NCBI GenBank assembly: GCA_964402715.1
Contig: CAYODJ010000003.1
Coordinates: 40,538-104,537, forward strand
Length of the DNA: 64,000 nt
From: CALXOD01 sp964402715
GTDB lineage: Bacteria; Verrucomicrobiota; Lentisphaeria; Victivallales; Victivallaceae
Reading direction: 5' to 3'
Part shown: piece after piece, positions 1 to 9,167 of the stretch
How the letters are laid out: every line of letters begins with the position of its first letter
Position numbering within the stretch: the stretch's first letter is position 1
Translations under genes and position numbers: made by a program
Notes under the pieces: generated by a model
Told to the model about the DNA's origin: nothing
The model's input: the letters and a program-made list of their open reading frames with translations, nothing else
Database searches by the model: none

Positions 1-1323
1 CTGTTCAGCAATCTCCGCTATCTTGTCAAGATGGCGCGCAACATCATCATCCGCCGGTGCATGCATGTAGTTGATCACATCCACATGACCGAGAATCGCA
101 TGAATATGATTGTTGAAATCATGAGCAATCCCGCCCGCCAGCTGTCCTAAAGATTCTATCCTCTGAACATGCGCCAGCTGCTCCCGCAACTGTTGACGCT
201 CTTTTTCGAAAAGCATTTCTTCGGTATCGTCACGGCCGATCAGAACCAGCACCGGACGATCCTTCAGACGCTGCAACGAAAGCGAACAGGAGATCAATCG
301 CTTTCTGCTGCCAAGCAGCACCTGAAACCGTGTACCTGCATCCTCAAGCGTCTGATAATCGCCTTTGACGACACAGTCCAGCTGAAACATAGTTCCATCA
401 GAGTGATACATGTATTGGAAAAAATTGACTCCTATCACGTCCAATGACGACTTCATCTGCAGGATTTTGGCTGCAGCAAGATTTGCATCCAGCACGGTTC
501 CGTCAGGCGTGAGCAGGACAATGAGCTCGCTGGCGTTGCGCATGACCTGCTGATAACGCCCTTCCCATTCACGCAAACTCTCTTCAAGCAGTTTCGATCT
601 GCCGTATCCGCCTAAGAAAGCAAATACTATATCCAACGCGCCGCGGGTACGTGAACCCACCTCATTTTCAATCTTCTTCAAATATGTTGTGAGCAACACG
701 CTCAACCATAAAGTGGCCGCCGCCCTGGATATGAATGCCCCTGACAGGAGCTCGAATCGATTATCACTGTTCCAGTACAATACCATCACATACAACAGGG
801 AATCGGCCACCAATGTGAACGACAGCGCTCCCAGAACAGAAAAAAAAAGTCGGCAACGCGCTGCCTGCAGCCTTGTGAAGATGATCGGCAGCATGAACAA
901 ATCTAACAAATGCGCGAGAACCAGCGCAACCATGGATCGACGGCTTTCGCGTAGGAGAAAGTCAAGCGCTTCTGCTGACATGCCGGACGAGATCGCGTAG
1001 CCGCTCCATGCGCACTGCAACCTTGTGATCTCGCTCAGATATAGATAGATTCCGAAGAGGACCAAGGAGCCGATAATCAGTCTCTGCGCCGCAAGAGTTC
1101 CTTCGGTGACGTATACCAGAAGTATTGCGGCGAGATAGGGGAGATATAAAACAGTCGAACCTATCTGAAAGTCAAGTCTCCCCACCAGATTCGATCGCAG
1201 GCCGGATGCACAAACCAGCTGTGCAAACAGAAAAAGCAACCCCAACGACAGGTGAAACGATGCGGTGCCGATTAGCTGACGCTGGCTGTGAAGCAGGCCG
1301 AGCCAGACGAAAACAAACGTCAT
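1..1323 (-). CDS. membrane PAS sensor histidine kinase (C-terminus off the left edge)
   Basis: Reading the minus strand from an ATG at 1323 gives an open frame of 441 codons to the window edge, so the catalytic ATPase domain (and any receiver domain) is missing. The first ~230 residues are strongly hydrophobic with about seven likely membrane spans. A PAS-like domain follows (about residues 265-375), then a coiled-coil linker. The dimerisation/phosphoacceptor box GQLAGGIAHDFNNHIHAILG is near residue 400, and its His is the predicted autophosphorylation site. The HDFNN form is typical of hybrid or NtrB-like kinases. An in-frame TTG at 1362 is the only other start before a stop at 1366-1368. 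The gene is transcribed toward the left edge, downstream of the glycogen operon and separated from it by 165 bp. The ligand is unknown. Family assignment is firm; the identity of the membrane sensor domain is not. Confidence 0.85.
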   Translation of the reverse strand, partial: MTFVFVWLGLLHSQRQLIGTASFHLSLGLLFLFAQLVCASGLRSNLVGRLDFQIGSTVLYLPYLAAILLVYVTEGTLAAQRLIIGSLVLFGIYLYLSEITRLQCAWSGYAISSGMSAEALDFLLRESRRSMVALVLAHLLDLFMLPIIFTRLQAARCRLFFSVLGALSFTLVADSLLYVMVLYWNSDNRFELLSGAFISRAAATLWLSVLLTTYLKKIENEVGSRTRGALDIVFAFLGGYGRSKLLEESLREWEGRYQQVMRNASELIVLLTPDGTVLDANLAAAKILQMKSSLDVIGVNFFQYMYHSDGTMFQLDCVVKGDYQTLEDAGTRFQVLLGSRKRLISCSLSLQRLKDRPVLVLIGRDDTEEMLFEKERQQLREQLAHVQRIESLGQLAGGIAHDFNNHIHAILGHVDVINYMHAPADDDVARHLDKIAEIAEQ

Positions 1324-1488
1324 CTCGAGCGATACAAGCAAAACGGCATAACATCCATCCAACTTTCAGACGCGCTCCCCTGTATGTTATCTCGAACGAG
1401 TTACCATTCACGATCCCTGCATACATTCAGTCGGAAAACCGTTGGTTGCATCCTTGCGCAAAACCGCCCCTTTCGTTGGGAAATACAT

Positions 1489-3516
1489 TCACCGCACCCT
1501 TTGCAAGACAAGTGACACTCGGCACGGCAGATATAGGCGCAGCACCTGATGTGATTCATGTTCGCCATCAGGAATCGAAACGGTCGTGTACAGCATGTTG
1601 CAGTCAACCCGATTAAATCCACCGAAGTCGTCCGCATCGCTGTTCAGGACAATCCGGTAGCTCCCGGGCGGAACCTCCAGGACATAGCCAGCCGCCGACT
1701 GCACCGGGTGGAAATTAAAGACGAAGAAGCATCCGCCGCGCTCGAACGCGAGCACCTTGCAAAGTTCATCAGACCGTATCAGTTGCGGAGAATATTCATA
1801 GAAGTTATGAACTGATACCAGCAGCGTCAGCATGGCACGGTCAAATGCACCCAGTTGACCGTATCTCAGTTTCTCGTCGTCCGCCAAGGACCATTGTCTT
1901 CTTGCGTAGAAGTAAGACCAGCCGTTGCCTTCGCGCGGAAAATCAATCCATTCGGGATGCCCGAATTCGTTTCCCATAAAATTCAAATACCCGTGCCCCG
2001 CCGTCGCAATCGTCGCAAGCCGCATCATCTTGTGCAAAGCAATCGCTCGATCAACACGGATGTTTCCAGAGTCTCGGCACATTGCGTCATACATCGCCGA
2101 ACCAGCCATGCGGAAGATCGCGGTCTGTCCGCCCACTATCGCTTGGTCGTGACATTCGACATAGCTGACTGTACGTTCATCCAACCGCCGGTTGGTGAGT
2201 TCATGGTACATATAGGCCATGTTCCATGTCTCGTCCGGCTGATCCAGAAGTTTAAACCACATATCTGTAACCCCCATCGCCAGACGATAATCAAACCCTA
2301 CTCCGCCCTCCCTGGCGGGGGCAGCCAGCCCGGGCATACCGCTGACATCCTCCGCAATCGTCACCGCGTCAGGCCGCACCGCATGAATAACCTCATTGGC
2401 AAGAGACAGATATATCCAGGCATCCTCATCGACTTCATCATTAAAATAATCGCCGTAGCCGGAGAAAGCTTTCCCGAGTCCGTGATGACGATACAGCATG
2501 CTCGTCACACCGTCGAATCGATACCCGTCGATATGGTATTCATCCAGCCAGAACCGACAATTGGAGAGGAGAAAACGCAGCACCTCACGTTTCCCGTAAT
2601 CAAAACACAGGGAATCCCACGCCGGATGTTCGCATCTCTCGCCGGAATTGAAGAAAGTGCTGCGTTCACCGTCGAAACGGCCCAGTCCCTCCACCTCGTT
2701 GCGCGCAGCATGAGAGTGAATCAGATCCATAATCACGCGCAGGCCCAATCCATGCGCCGCGTCCACAAGCTCACGAAAATCGTCGGGCGTTCCAAAACGA
2801 CTTGCGACGGAAAAGAAATTGGTGACATGATACCCGAACGATCCATAGTACGGATGATTCATGATCGCCATGAGCTGCAGTGTATTGTAACCGGCCTTAG
2901 CGATACGCGGCAGCACCTTTTCCCGGAATTCGCTAAAGGTACCGACTCCCGGCCGCTCCTGTGCCATGCCGACGTGGGCCTCATATATCAGCAAATCAGA
3001 GGATTGACTCGGCGTGGCATGCTGAAACCGGTATGAACTTTCCGGATGCCAGACTCGAGCGGAGAAGATCCCGCTGCGCTCGTCCTGCACCACATAGCGT
3101 GCATAGCTCGGCAACCTTTCTCCGCAACCGCCTGGCCACTCCAGATACAGCCGATAATGCATGCCGTGGGACAGCCGGTCTCCATCCATACGGATCTCCC
3201 AATCCCCGCAGCTGTTCAGGCGGCTCATGGAAAAAGACGGTGAAACTCTCCAATCGGACATCTCGCCGATAAGAGTGAGACTCGTGGCATGCGGCGCCCG
3301 CTCCCGAAAAATCCACGCTCCGTCACGATAATGCAGCCCGTAATATTCATGACAGAGAGACAATTCCGGCAGATCCGCCGCTCCGCAATCCAGCAGCAAG
3401 GCCCGCCGTGCAGCGGCGACGGCCAAACGACGCCGTTCAAGAACGCCGATGAATGGGGATAAAAACGGATCACGGCCAAAAGTTTGCGGCCGATTGTCGC
3501 GCGATGAGAATTTCAT
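1489..3516 (-). CDS. glgB: 1,4-alpha-glucan (glycogen) branching enzyme, GH13_8 type
   Basis: The 675-residue protein forms alpha-1,6 branches in glycogen by cutting and transferring alpha-1,4 chains. An N-terminal CBM48-like domain (about 60-160) precedes the GH13 barrel. Visible motifs are HPYYGSFGYHVTNFF (221-235), MDLIHSH (263-269), the nucleophile Asp335 in YRFDGVTSM, the acid/base Glu389 in AEDVSGMP, and the third carboxylate Asp457 in ECHDQ. These motifs and the length match the eukaryote-like subfamily (GH13_8) rather than E. coli-type GlgB. It is the last gene of a minus-strand glycogen operon, starting only 5 bp after the end of glgA, so translation is probably coupled. No truncation is seen. 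Confidence 0.95.
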   Translation of the reverse strand: MKFSSRDNRPQTFGRDPFLSPFIGVLERRRLAVAAARRALLLDCGAADLPELSLCHEYYGLHYRDGAWIFRERAPHATSLTLIGEMSDWRVSPSFSMSRLNSCGDWEIRMDGDRLSHGMHYRLYLEWPGGCGERLPSYARYVVQDERSGIFSARVWHPESSYRFQHATPSQSSDLLIYEAHVGMAQERPGVGTFSEFREKVLPRIAKAGYNTLQLMAIMNHPYYGSFGYHVTNFFSVASRFGTPDDFRELVDAAHGLGLRVIMDLIHSHAARNEVEGLGRFDGERSTFFNSGERCEHPAWDSLCFDYGKREVLRFLLSNCRFWLDEYHIDGYRFDGVTSMLYRHHGLGKAFSGYGDYFNDEVDEDAWIYLSLANEVIHAVRPDAVTIAEDVSGMPGLAAPAREGGVGFDYRLAMGVTDMWFKLLDQPDETWNMAYMYHELTNRRLDERTVSYVECHDQAIVGGQTAIFRMAGSAMYDAMCRDSGNIRVDRAIALHKMMRLATIATAGHGYLNFMGNEFGHPEWIDFPREGNGWSYFYARRQWSLADDEKLRYGQLGAFDRAMLTLLVSVHNFYEYSPQLIRSDELCKVLAFERGGCFFVFNFHPVQSAAGYVLEVPPGSYRIVLNSDADDFGGFNRVDCNMLYTTVSIPDGEHESHQVLRLYLPCRVSLVLQRVR

Positions 3517-3521
3517 ATTTT

Positions 3522-5036
3522 CTATGGCAACAAAGGACGTGCCAACATCGACTCGTAGATGCGGATATAGGCTTTCGCCATCACATCATGGTTGAACCTG
3601 TCCATAGCTTGACGCATGACCCGTTGCAACACCGGAAGCTTAACATCCTGCGGCAGATCGTAGAACCGCATGGCCTCGTCGATCGCCCACAACAACCCGC
3701 CCGAATCATAAATGTCGAAGCGGAATCCGTTGCCGGTTCCGGCGGACAGATTCAGCGGCTCAACGGTGTCATGCAGTCCGCCTGTGTTATGCACAATCGG
3801 TAATGCGCCATAGTACTGCGCATTCATCTGCGGCAGGCCGCACGGCTCAAAGAGAGACGGCATCAGCACAAAATCGGAACCGGCATATCCAAGGCGCGAC
3901 AATGATTCATCAAAATCATGCACCGCAACTCTCCCGCGCAAATCATGGAATGCCGCAATATGCCGGAATATCGGTTGAAATCCGCCGTTGGCGACGACGA
4001 CGATCTGCAAGTGACGCGAATAATATTTGCTTATCACCTCGAAAAAGATGTCGGCAAGCAACTGACACCCTTTCTGCGACGGATCCAACCGGGACGGCCA
4101 GAAGAGAATCGGTGCATCCGGACGTATCTCCAACCCTAACCGTTTCTGCAGCGTCGCCTTGTTCGCCGCTTTCCCATTCAACACGGTTTCAGGGGTATAA
4201 CGATTGTTCAAATACGGATCAACCGACGGATTCATCGACTCGTCCGGCGCATTCAAAATACCGCTGGCGCAGCCGGCACGTGCCTTTGCCGCAATTTCCT
4301 GCCGAATCTGCACGGGGATAAAATCATGTCTTCCTGCCACAATTTCGTCCAGGAACGTTGGACTGACAGTGTTGATGAAATGCGCCGCGAAAATTCCGCT
4401 GGTCAGAAAATCCACCAGATTGGAAGAACGACTTTCCTCATAATTGTAAGGAACCCGTTCATAGTAGAGGTGTTGCCAGAATTCCGCGGCGTCAATCCCG
4501 CGATCCTCAATGTTTTCCAATGTGCTCCGCTGGGTATGGATGTTATGGACAGTGAAAAGGCAAGGAATTCCAATCCGGCGCGCCATGGCGGGAATCAATC
4601 CGGTCATCCAGTCATTGCAATGGATCAAATCCGGCAGCACCTGCGGAATAATGTTATTAATCACTTCGCGCTGGAAAACTATCGACGCCCTGATATTGTC
4701 ATCTGCATAGCCGCCATATACTGCATCACGGTAATAAAAAATCCGATCCTCCGCCAGATGCACTCTTTCCGTGGACATCCGGCTGAGATAAACACGGAGC
4801 TCATTGCTGATCAACTTCCCGACGTCCACATGGAACAAATGCCGATAGTGCGGCAGAGCCACATGCACATCGGCTCCCTGACGAAACAATGCGGACACCA
4901 GCGACGCCGACACATCCGCCATCCCTCCGGCTTTTGCCTTAAGTGCGTTTACCATGTTGCCCATGCCGTCCGGCAGATATGTGATCTCCGGCGTCACAAC
5001 CAAGATACGCGGCTTTCTTACAAGCTTCCTATCCAT
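3522..5036 (-). CDS. glgA: glycogen synthase, GT5
   Basis: The enzyme transfers glucose from a nucleotide sugar (ADP-glucose in bacterial GT5) to the growing alpha-1,4-glucan. At 504 residues it has the normal length of bacterial GlgA. The N-terminal nucleotide-sugar binding loop reads KAGGMADV (residues 35-42), the KxGG signature. The second Rossmann domain has the GT motif FEPCGLPQMNA followed by a TGGLHDTV loop. It lies between glgP (83 bp upstream) and glgB (5 bp downstream) on the same strand. No glgC for ADP-glucose synthesis is present in the window, so the donor supply is encoded elsewhere or the enzyme accepts UDP-glucose; the sequence cannot decide. Confidence 0.95.
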   Translation of the reverse strand: MDRKLVRKPRILVVTPEITYLPDGMGNMVNALKAKAGGMADVSASLVSALFRQGADVHVALPHYRHLFHVDVGKLISNELRVYLSRMSTERVHLAEDRIFYYRDAVYGGYADDNIRASIVFQREVINNIIPQVLPDLIHCNDWMTGLIPAMARRIGIPCLFTVHNIHTQRSTLENIEDRGIDAAEFWQHLYYERVPYNYEESRSSNLVDFLTSGIFAAHFINTVSPTFLDEIVAGRHDFIPVQIRQEIAAKARAGCASGILNAPDESMNPSVDPYLNNRYTPETVLNGKAANKATLQKRLGLEIRPDAPILFWPSRLDPSQKGCQLLADIFFEVISKYYSRHLQIVVVANGGFQPIFRHIAAFHDLRGRVAVHDFDESLSRLGYAGSDFVLMPSLFEPCGLPQMNAQYYGALPIVHNTGGLHDTVEPLNLSAGTGNGFRFDIYDSGGLLWAIDEAMRFYDLPQDVKLPVLQRVMRQAMDRFNHDVMAKAYIRIYESMLARPLLP

Positions 5037-5119
5037 GCACAGATCCCCCGCCTACGCCTTGACGTCCTAAACAGCAACACGTTGCACCAGAAAAACCGCC
5101 GAGCATCAAGCTGCGCAAA

Positions 5120-7657
5120 TCAATCTTTCGGCCAACATATAAAGCCTGGAATACTATTGTCCCATTCATGACCGTGCGGCGTAATCCTCGCCGTCAGCCC
5201 GAAACGGCCGGCGGCGGAGCAAACCAATTCGCATTTATACCGATAATTGCCGTCGCCCAAATTCTCCGCCAATTTCATCGGCTCCGCCTTGCCGCGCACG
5301 ATCTCGTTGTGAACATTCACCTCCCCGTAATATGCTTCCACATCAACCTCGTCAGGATGCAGCTCATCCAAATGGACATCGACCGAAATCTGGAAACGAT
5401 CATCAACATGGATATCATCCATAAGCTGCAAAACCTCCGGTCGCGTCAACGAAAGCTTCCCGAAGTAGTTCACGAGCCTTCCCTTGCGTTCCACCAGAGA
5501 TTTGGCCTCCGCCGCACCGTCGGCCAGCAAACGCTTATAACCGTCACGAGCAGGCCGATAATACTTCTCCTCATATTCCTGCACCATCCTGGTGCTGGAG
5601 AACTGGCCAATCGCCATGACTATCGACTCTTTCATTCGCCGGATCCACCTTTGAGGCAGATCGTTTCCAATGCGCTCATAGAAACAGGGGATTATTTCGT
5701 TCTCCAACAGTCCCAGAAGCGCTTGCGCCTCATAATTATCGACATCGTCAGGATTGGCGAAAGACTCATTTCCCGGAATCGCCCATCCGCACTCCGGCGT
5801 ATAGGCCTCGGCCCACCATCCATCAAGGATGCTGCAATTAATCACTCCGTTGGCAGCCGCCTTCATCCCGGATGTTCCGCTGGCCTCCTGCGGGCGGCGA
5901 GGCGTATTGAGCCACACGTCGACCCCCTGGACCAGCGAACGGGCAAGACCTATGTCATAATCCTCCAGAAAAACCAGACGGTCCTGCACTCCGTGCTGTC
6001 TCGCAAACTGAACCAGATCCTGAATCAGGTGCTTTCCCGCATCGTCCGCCGGATGAGCCTTTCCCGAAAAAACAAATTGCACGGGGCGTTGCTTGTCTCT
6101 AAGCAACGCCAGCAGTCGATCGGGATACCGCAGCAGCAAAGTTCCTCGCTTATACGTGGCAAAGCGTCGCGCGAATCCAATGGTGAGAATATCCGGATCC
6201 AACAGCGCTTTGCCGTTCAACTTGCCCTGCCCTATGTCAGCCGCGAAAACAAAACTGTTCTGAACGACATGGCGGATATGACGGATCATGGCCTGCCTTT
6301 CCAGGCCATGTGCCATCCACAGCTCCTCGTCAGGAATATTAAAGACGGCCTGACACAGTTGCTCAGGATCCGGGTTGTGCATCCAATTCGCATTCAGATA
6401 CCTGTCCAGAATCAACCGGATTCTGTTGGAAATCCACGATGCGATATGAACCCCATTGGTGATATGGCCGATTGGAATTTCCGACACGGATCTCTGAGGC
6501 CAAAGCATCTTCCACATCTCTCTGGCCACTTCACCATGCAGACGACTGACGCCGTTACTGTAATTGGACATGCTGAGGCCGAGCACCGTCATCGACATAT
6601 CGCTGCTGCGCTCACGGTCATTGAAAGGAACTCCCCAACGGATGATTCTGTTCACATCCATCCTGACGCTCTGCGCATAGACTTCAAGATACGGACGGAC
6701 CAGTGCAATCTCAAACACTTCATTTCCGGCTGGAACCGGAGTATGCGTGGTGAAGACATTGGTACGGCGGACAATTTCCAGCGCGGTATCCGGTTCAATC
6801 CCGTGCTGTACGAGCTCCTCCAGGCGAGCCAAAGGCATGAAGGCCGCATGCCCTTCGTTCATATGGCAGACCTCCGGATTGCACCCCAAGGCGACCAGCG
6901 CCTTATACCCTCCAATGCCGAGCAACAGCTCCTGATGCAATCTCATTCGTCGGTCGCCGCCATACAGTCTCCACGTAATCTCCCTAAAATCAGGCGGATT
7001 CTGCGCCAGTTCCGTGTCAAGAAGAACAAGCGGAATGTTGCCGACCCATAGAATCCAAACTGCGGCAAAGAGCGACCGATCCATAAGCCTGATGCTGACG
7101 GTGATACTGCGTCCCTGCTCGTCCCGTGCCCGCACCAGGGGCATGTTGTGTATCTCATTCTCCGGGTAGCGCTCATTCTGCCATCCGTTGCTGTCCAGCA
7201 TCTGTCGGAAATACCCCTGTCTGTAAAGCAGCCCTACGGCAACCAGAGGAAGCCTCATATCCGACGCGGCCTTTAAATGGTCGCCGGACAGAACGCCCAG
7301 CCCTCCGGAAAAAAGGCGCAGACTTTCGTGGATTCCGAACTCCATTGAGAAATAGGCAATCTTGCGGGTTGAGAAATTCTCGTCTTTTGACACAACGCGC
7401 TCAAATTCCGTCTGCACGGCTTTCAACTGCCGGAGATATCCTGCATCACGCGCCAATTCCTCCAGTCGTTCTTGAGGAACCTGCATCAGGAAACGGCGGC
7501 TGTTACCCTCCAACTTCCGCCACAGATTCGGGTTGATACGAACAAAGAGTTCGATGGCCAGAGGATGCCAACACCACCACATGTTAAAGGAAAGTTGTTC
7601 CAGAAACTTCAACTCTGCGGGAATGCGTGGAGCAACATTGAATAGTTTAACGTTCAT
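5120..7657 (-). CDS. glgP: alpha-glucan phosphorylase, GT35 (short DUF3417-type)
   Basis: The enzyme releases glucose-1-phosphate from glycogen ends. I start it at the ATG at 7657 (MNVKLFNVAPRIP). The 28 in-frame codons upstream give an unconserved, cysteine/serine-rich leader. From this start it has 845 residues. The N-terminal FNMWWCWHP segment is the DUF3417 region found in the Thermotoga/actinobacterial branch of alpha-glucan phosphorylases rather than in E. coli-type MalP/GlgP. The PLP lysine is Lys599 in EASGTSGMKAAANG. FSGKAHPADDAGK and FARRFATYKRGTL are the phosphate/sugar site segments. It is the second gene of the glycogen operon, 140 bp after the CBM48 protein. Confidence 0.93.
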   Translation of the reverse strand: MNVKLFNVAPRIPAELKFLEQLSFNMWWCWHPLAIELFVRINPNLWRKLEGNSRRFLMQVPQERLEELARDAGYLRQLKAVQTEFERVVSKDENFSTRKIAYFSMEFGIHESLRLFSGGLGVLSGDHLKAASDMRLPLVAVGLLYRQGYFRQMLDSNGWQNERYPENEIHNMPLVRARDEQGRSITVSIRLMDRSLFAAVWILWVGNIPLVLLDTELAQNPPDFREITWRLYGGDRRMRLHQELLLGIGGYKALVALGCNPEVCHMNEGHAAFMPLARLEELVQHGIEPDTALEIVRRTNVFTTHTPVPAGNEVFEIALVRPYLEVYAQSVRMDVNRIIRWGVPFNDRERSSDMSMTVLGLSMSNYSNGVSRLHGEVAREMWKMLWPQRSVSEIPIGHITNGVHIASWISNRIRLILDRYLNANWMHNPDPEQLCQAVFNIPDEELWMAHGLERQAMIRHIRHVVQNSFVFAADIGQGKLNGKALLDPDILTIGFARRFATYKRGTLLLRYPDRLLALLRDKQRPVQFVFSGKAHPADDAGKHLIQDLVQFARQHGVQDRLVFLEDYDIGLARSLVQGVDVWLNTPRRPQEASGTSGMKAAANGVINCSILDGWWAEAYTPECGWAIPGNESFANPDDVDNYEAQALLGLLENEIIPCFYERIGNDLPQRWIRRMKESIVMAIGQFSSTRMVQEYEEKYYRPARDGYKRLLADGAAEAKSLVERKGRLVNYFGKLSLTRPEVLQLMDDIHVDDRFQISVDVHLDELHPDEVDVEAYYGEVNVHNEIVRGKAEPMKLAENLGDGNYRYKCELVCSAAGRFGLTARITPHGHEWDNSIPGFICWPKD

Positions 7658-7797
7658 AGTATTCAGGTAATTTGATTTTCCCAATCTGATACATTCTGAA
7701 ACACATGATGATGAACTCACTGCGGAGAAACCGCCGCACACACGAGAAACGCACGCGCAAAACTGAGAATCAACTCATCTCACATTCTGCAGCAAAA

Positions 7798-8136
7798 CTA
7801 AATCTCCACTTTCAATTTGTTGTTGAGCGTTCCAAAATCATTTGAAGTAATGTCACTGTTGTTATCATCTACACACCAGACGCCATCGACCACGAACTTG
7901 TATTCATACTCGCCGGAAGGCAACATAAGATAACCATAATAAACACCGTCGTGATTGCGATCCACCAGAATCTTAGATTCCGTATTCCAATCATTGAAAG
8001 TACCTGCGACGGCGACGGTCTTCCCCACGCCCGCATCAATCATGAATTCCACCCGTTTTCGTTTCGGACGTGTCCCGGCCGCAACCTTACTATGCTGTTT
8101 GCCACCGACTTTCCTGCTGTCAACATTCTTTTCCAT
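7798..8136 (-). CDS. small glycogen-binding (CBM48/AMPK-CBM type) protein
   Basis: The ATG at 8136 is preceded by AAGGAG (8146-8151) with 9 nt spacing, so I prefer it over the longer in-frame start at 8256. The product is 112 residues: a short basic leader rich in Lys/Arg (1-35), then one early-set CBM48 domain. Diagnostic segments are VAVAGTFNDWN, GEYEYKFVVDGVW and a final DDNNSD...LNNKLKVEI strand. In this fold the Trp of FNDWN and the second Trp contact the glucan. There is no catalytic domain and no signal peptide, so it should be cytoplasmic. As the first gene of the glgP-glgA-glgB operon it is likely to tether or regulate enzymes on glycogen granules; that role is inference. Confidence 0.8.
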   Translation of the reverse strand: MEKNVDSRKVGGKQHSKVAAGTRPKRKRVEFMIDAGVGKTVAVAGTFNDWNTESKILVDRNHDGVYYGYLMLPSGEYEYKFVVDGVWCVDDNNSDITSNDFGTLNNKLKVEI

Positions 8137-9167
8137 GAAACACCACTCCTTACACTCGATAAAAGGTTTTCTGAATCGAAAATCCCCTGCCTCCATCCGC
8201 CCGCCAATTACAGTTTCCTCGCTCGCACCGGCATCATGGACGGCATGGCACAACACACACCCCTCTTAAAAGATAAACCCACCGCTCTTGGCGACGCCTG
8301 CAACGATATCTCCGCCTCAGGGACTTTACCGTAAACCGCATCCCGCCGCCAGTCTCTCCATATCTCCTCCTGTCATTAGTCCTCCCCGCCATGATCGGTT
8401 CGGCGCAAACCCATGCCGCCCACTAATTCGGGGAAAGCATCCGTCTCACCTCATGTCACTGTTCTGATCCTCGACAACCTTGCCGGCGACCTGAAGAGAC
8501 CGTGATACTATAATTGCGAATGTGTCTAAAATCCAGTCTAAAACTTGATAATTCAACAAAAAGATCACAGCTGTCCCATAGCAAGATCATGGAACCGTCT
8601 GAATGACGGTGAGCGGCAGACGCAAGGTAGAACCGGCATGGATCTGATGCTTTCAAATGTTCCGGTTCATGAAGCGATATCCATGCGTGCACCTTCAAAT
8701 GAACTGAGGTTTCGGCCGACGGACACGCACCGGCCCGGGTAAGTTCAAGGCGATGTTTTTCAAAAGTGCGGTGCACATAGTCGACTCCATGCCGTTCCGG
8801 ATCATGGCCGATGTAACCGGATATACAAGAATCCGGACGGAACGGAGAAACCCGGAGATGGAACATAGAAAATCGCGTTCCCCGACGAAGCATCGTAAAT
8901 CAACGATGGCGAGCCGAAGCCGGCCTGACGTCCGCCGAACACTTCCCGCAGAAGCGGCGGTGCCGCCAAACGGGAGAGCTGCCGGAAGAAACGGATGAAC
9001 ATCATCGGCAACGTTTTTGTCAGCGTCGGCAACCGCAAGTGTTTTTTCACAAAATTCGTGGGCAACGGAAAAAACGTAACGGCGCAGCGGACAACGAGAT
9101 AAACTGCAATTGGCGAACTCCATCTACAGGGAACATGCGTTATCCCCCCATGCGCACGCACCCTGAT
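8137..9167. other. intergenic region, 1.0 kb, holding a decayed repeat
   Basis: No reading frame in this gap looks like a maintained gene. The first ~400 bp (8137-8540) must contain the glycogen operon promoter, but I cannot point to a convincing -35/-10 pair. The right half is occupied by copy A of a degenerate dispersed sequence, listed separately. The rnf operon ends at 9168 and no terminator hairpin with a T-run is obvious. Confidence 0.6.
8591..9065 (+). pseudogene. decayed transposase-like sequence, copy A
   Basis: This stretch aligns with the minus strand of 22908-23702 (copy B). They share the exact 15-mer ACGCACCGGCCCGGG (8725-8739 here) followed by AGTTCAAG, then CCCGACGAAGCATC, then AAACGGATGAACAT (8989-9002), CGGCAAC and GTGTTTTT-CACAAAATT. 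Copy A is shorter because its middle is deleted and its frames are broken by stops and frameshifts. The encoded fragments (PDEAS, RMNIIGNV, FFTKFVGNG) match those of copy B. It is therefore a relic of the same gene rather than a functional feature. The transposase label comes from copy B and is tentative. Confidence 0.6.

Noticed and set aside
1855..3036. 393-codon plus-strand frame opposite glgB
   Set aside because: Shadow of glgB, whose catalytic motifs are complete on the minus strand.
5168..7051. 627-codon plus-strand frame opposite glgP
   Set aside because: Antisense shadow created by the codon bias of glgP; no ribosome site, no domain, Arg/His/Gln-rich composition.
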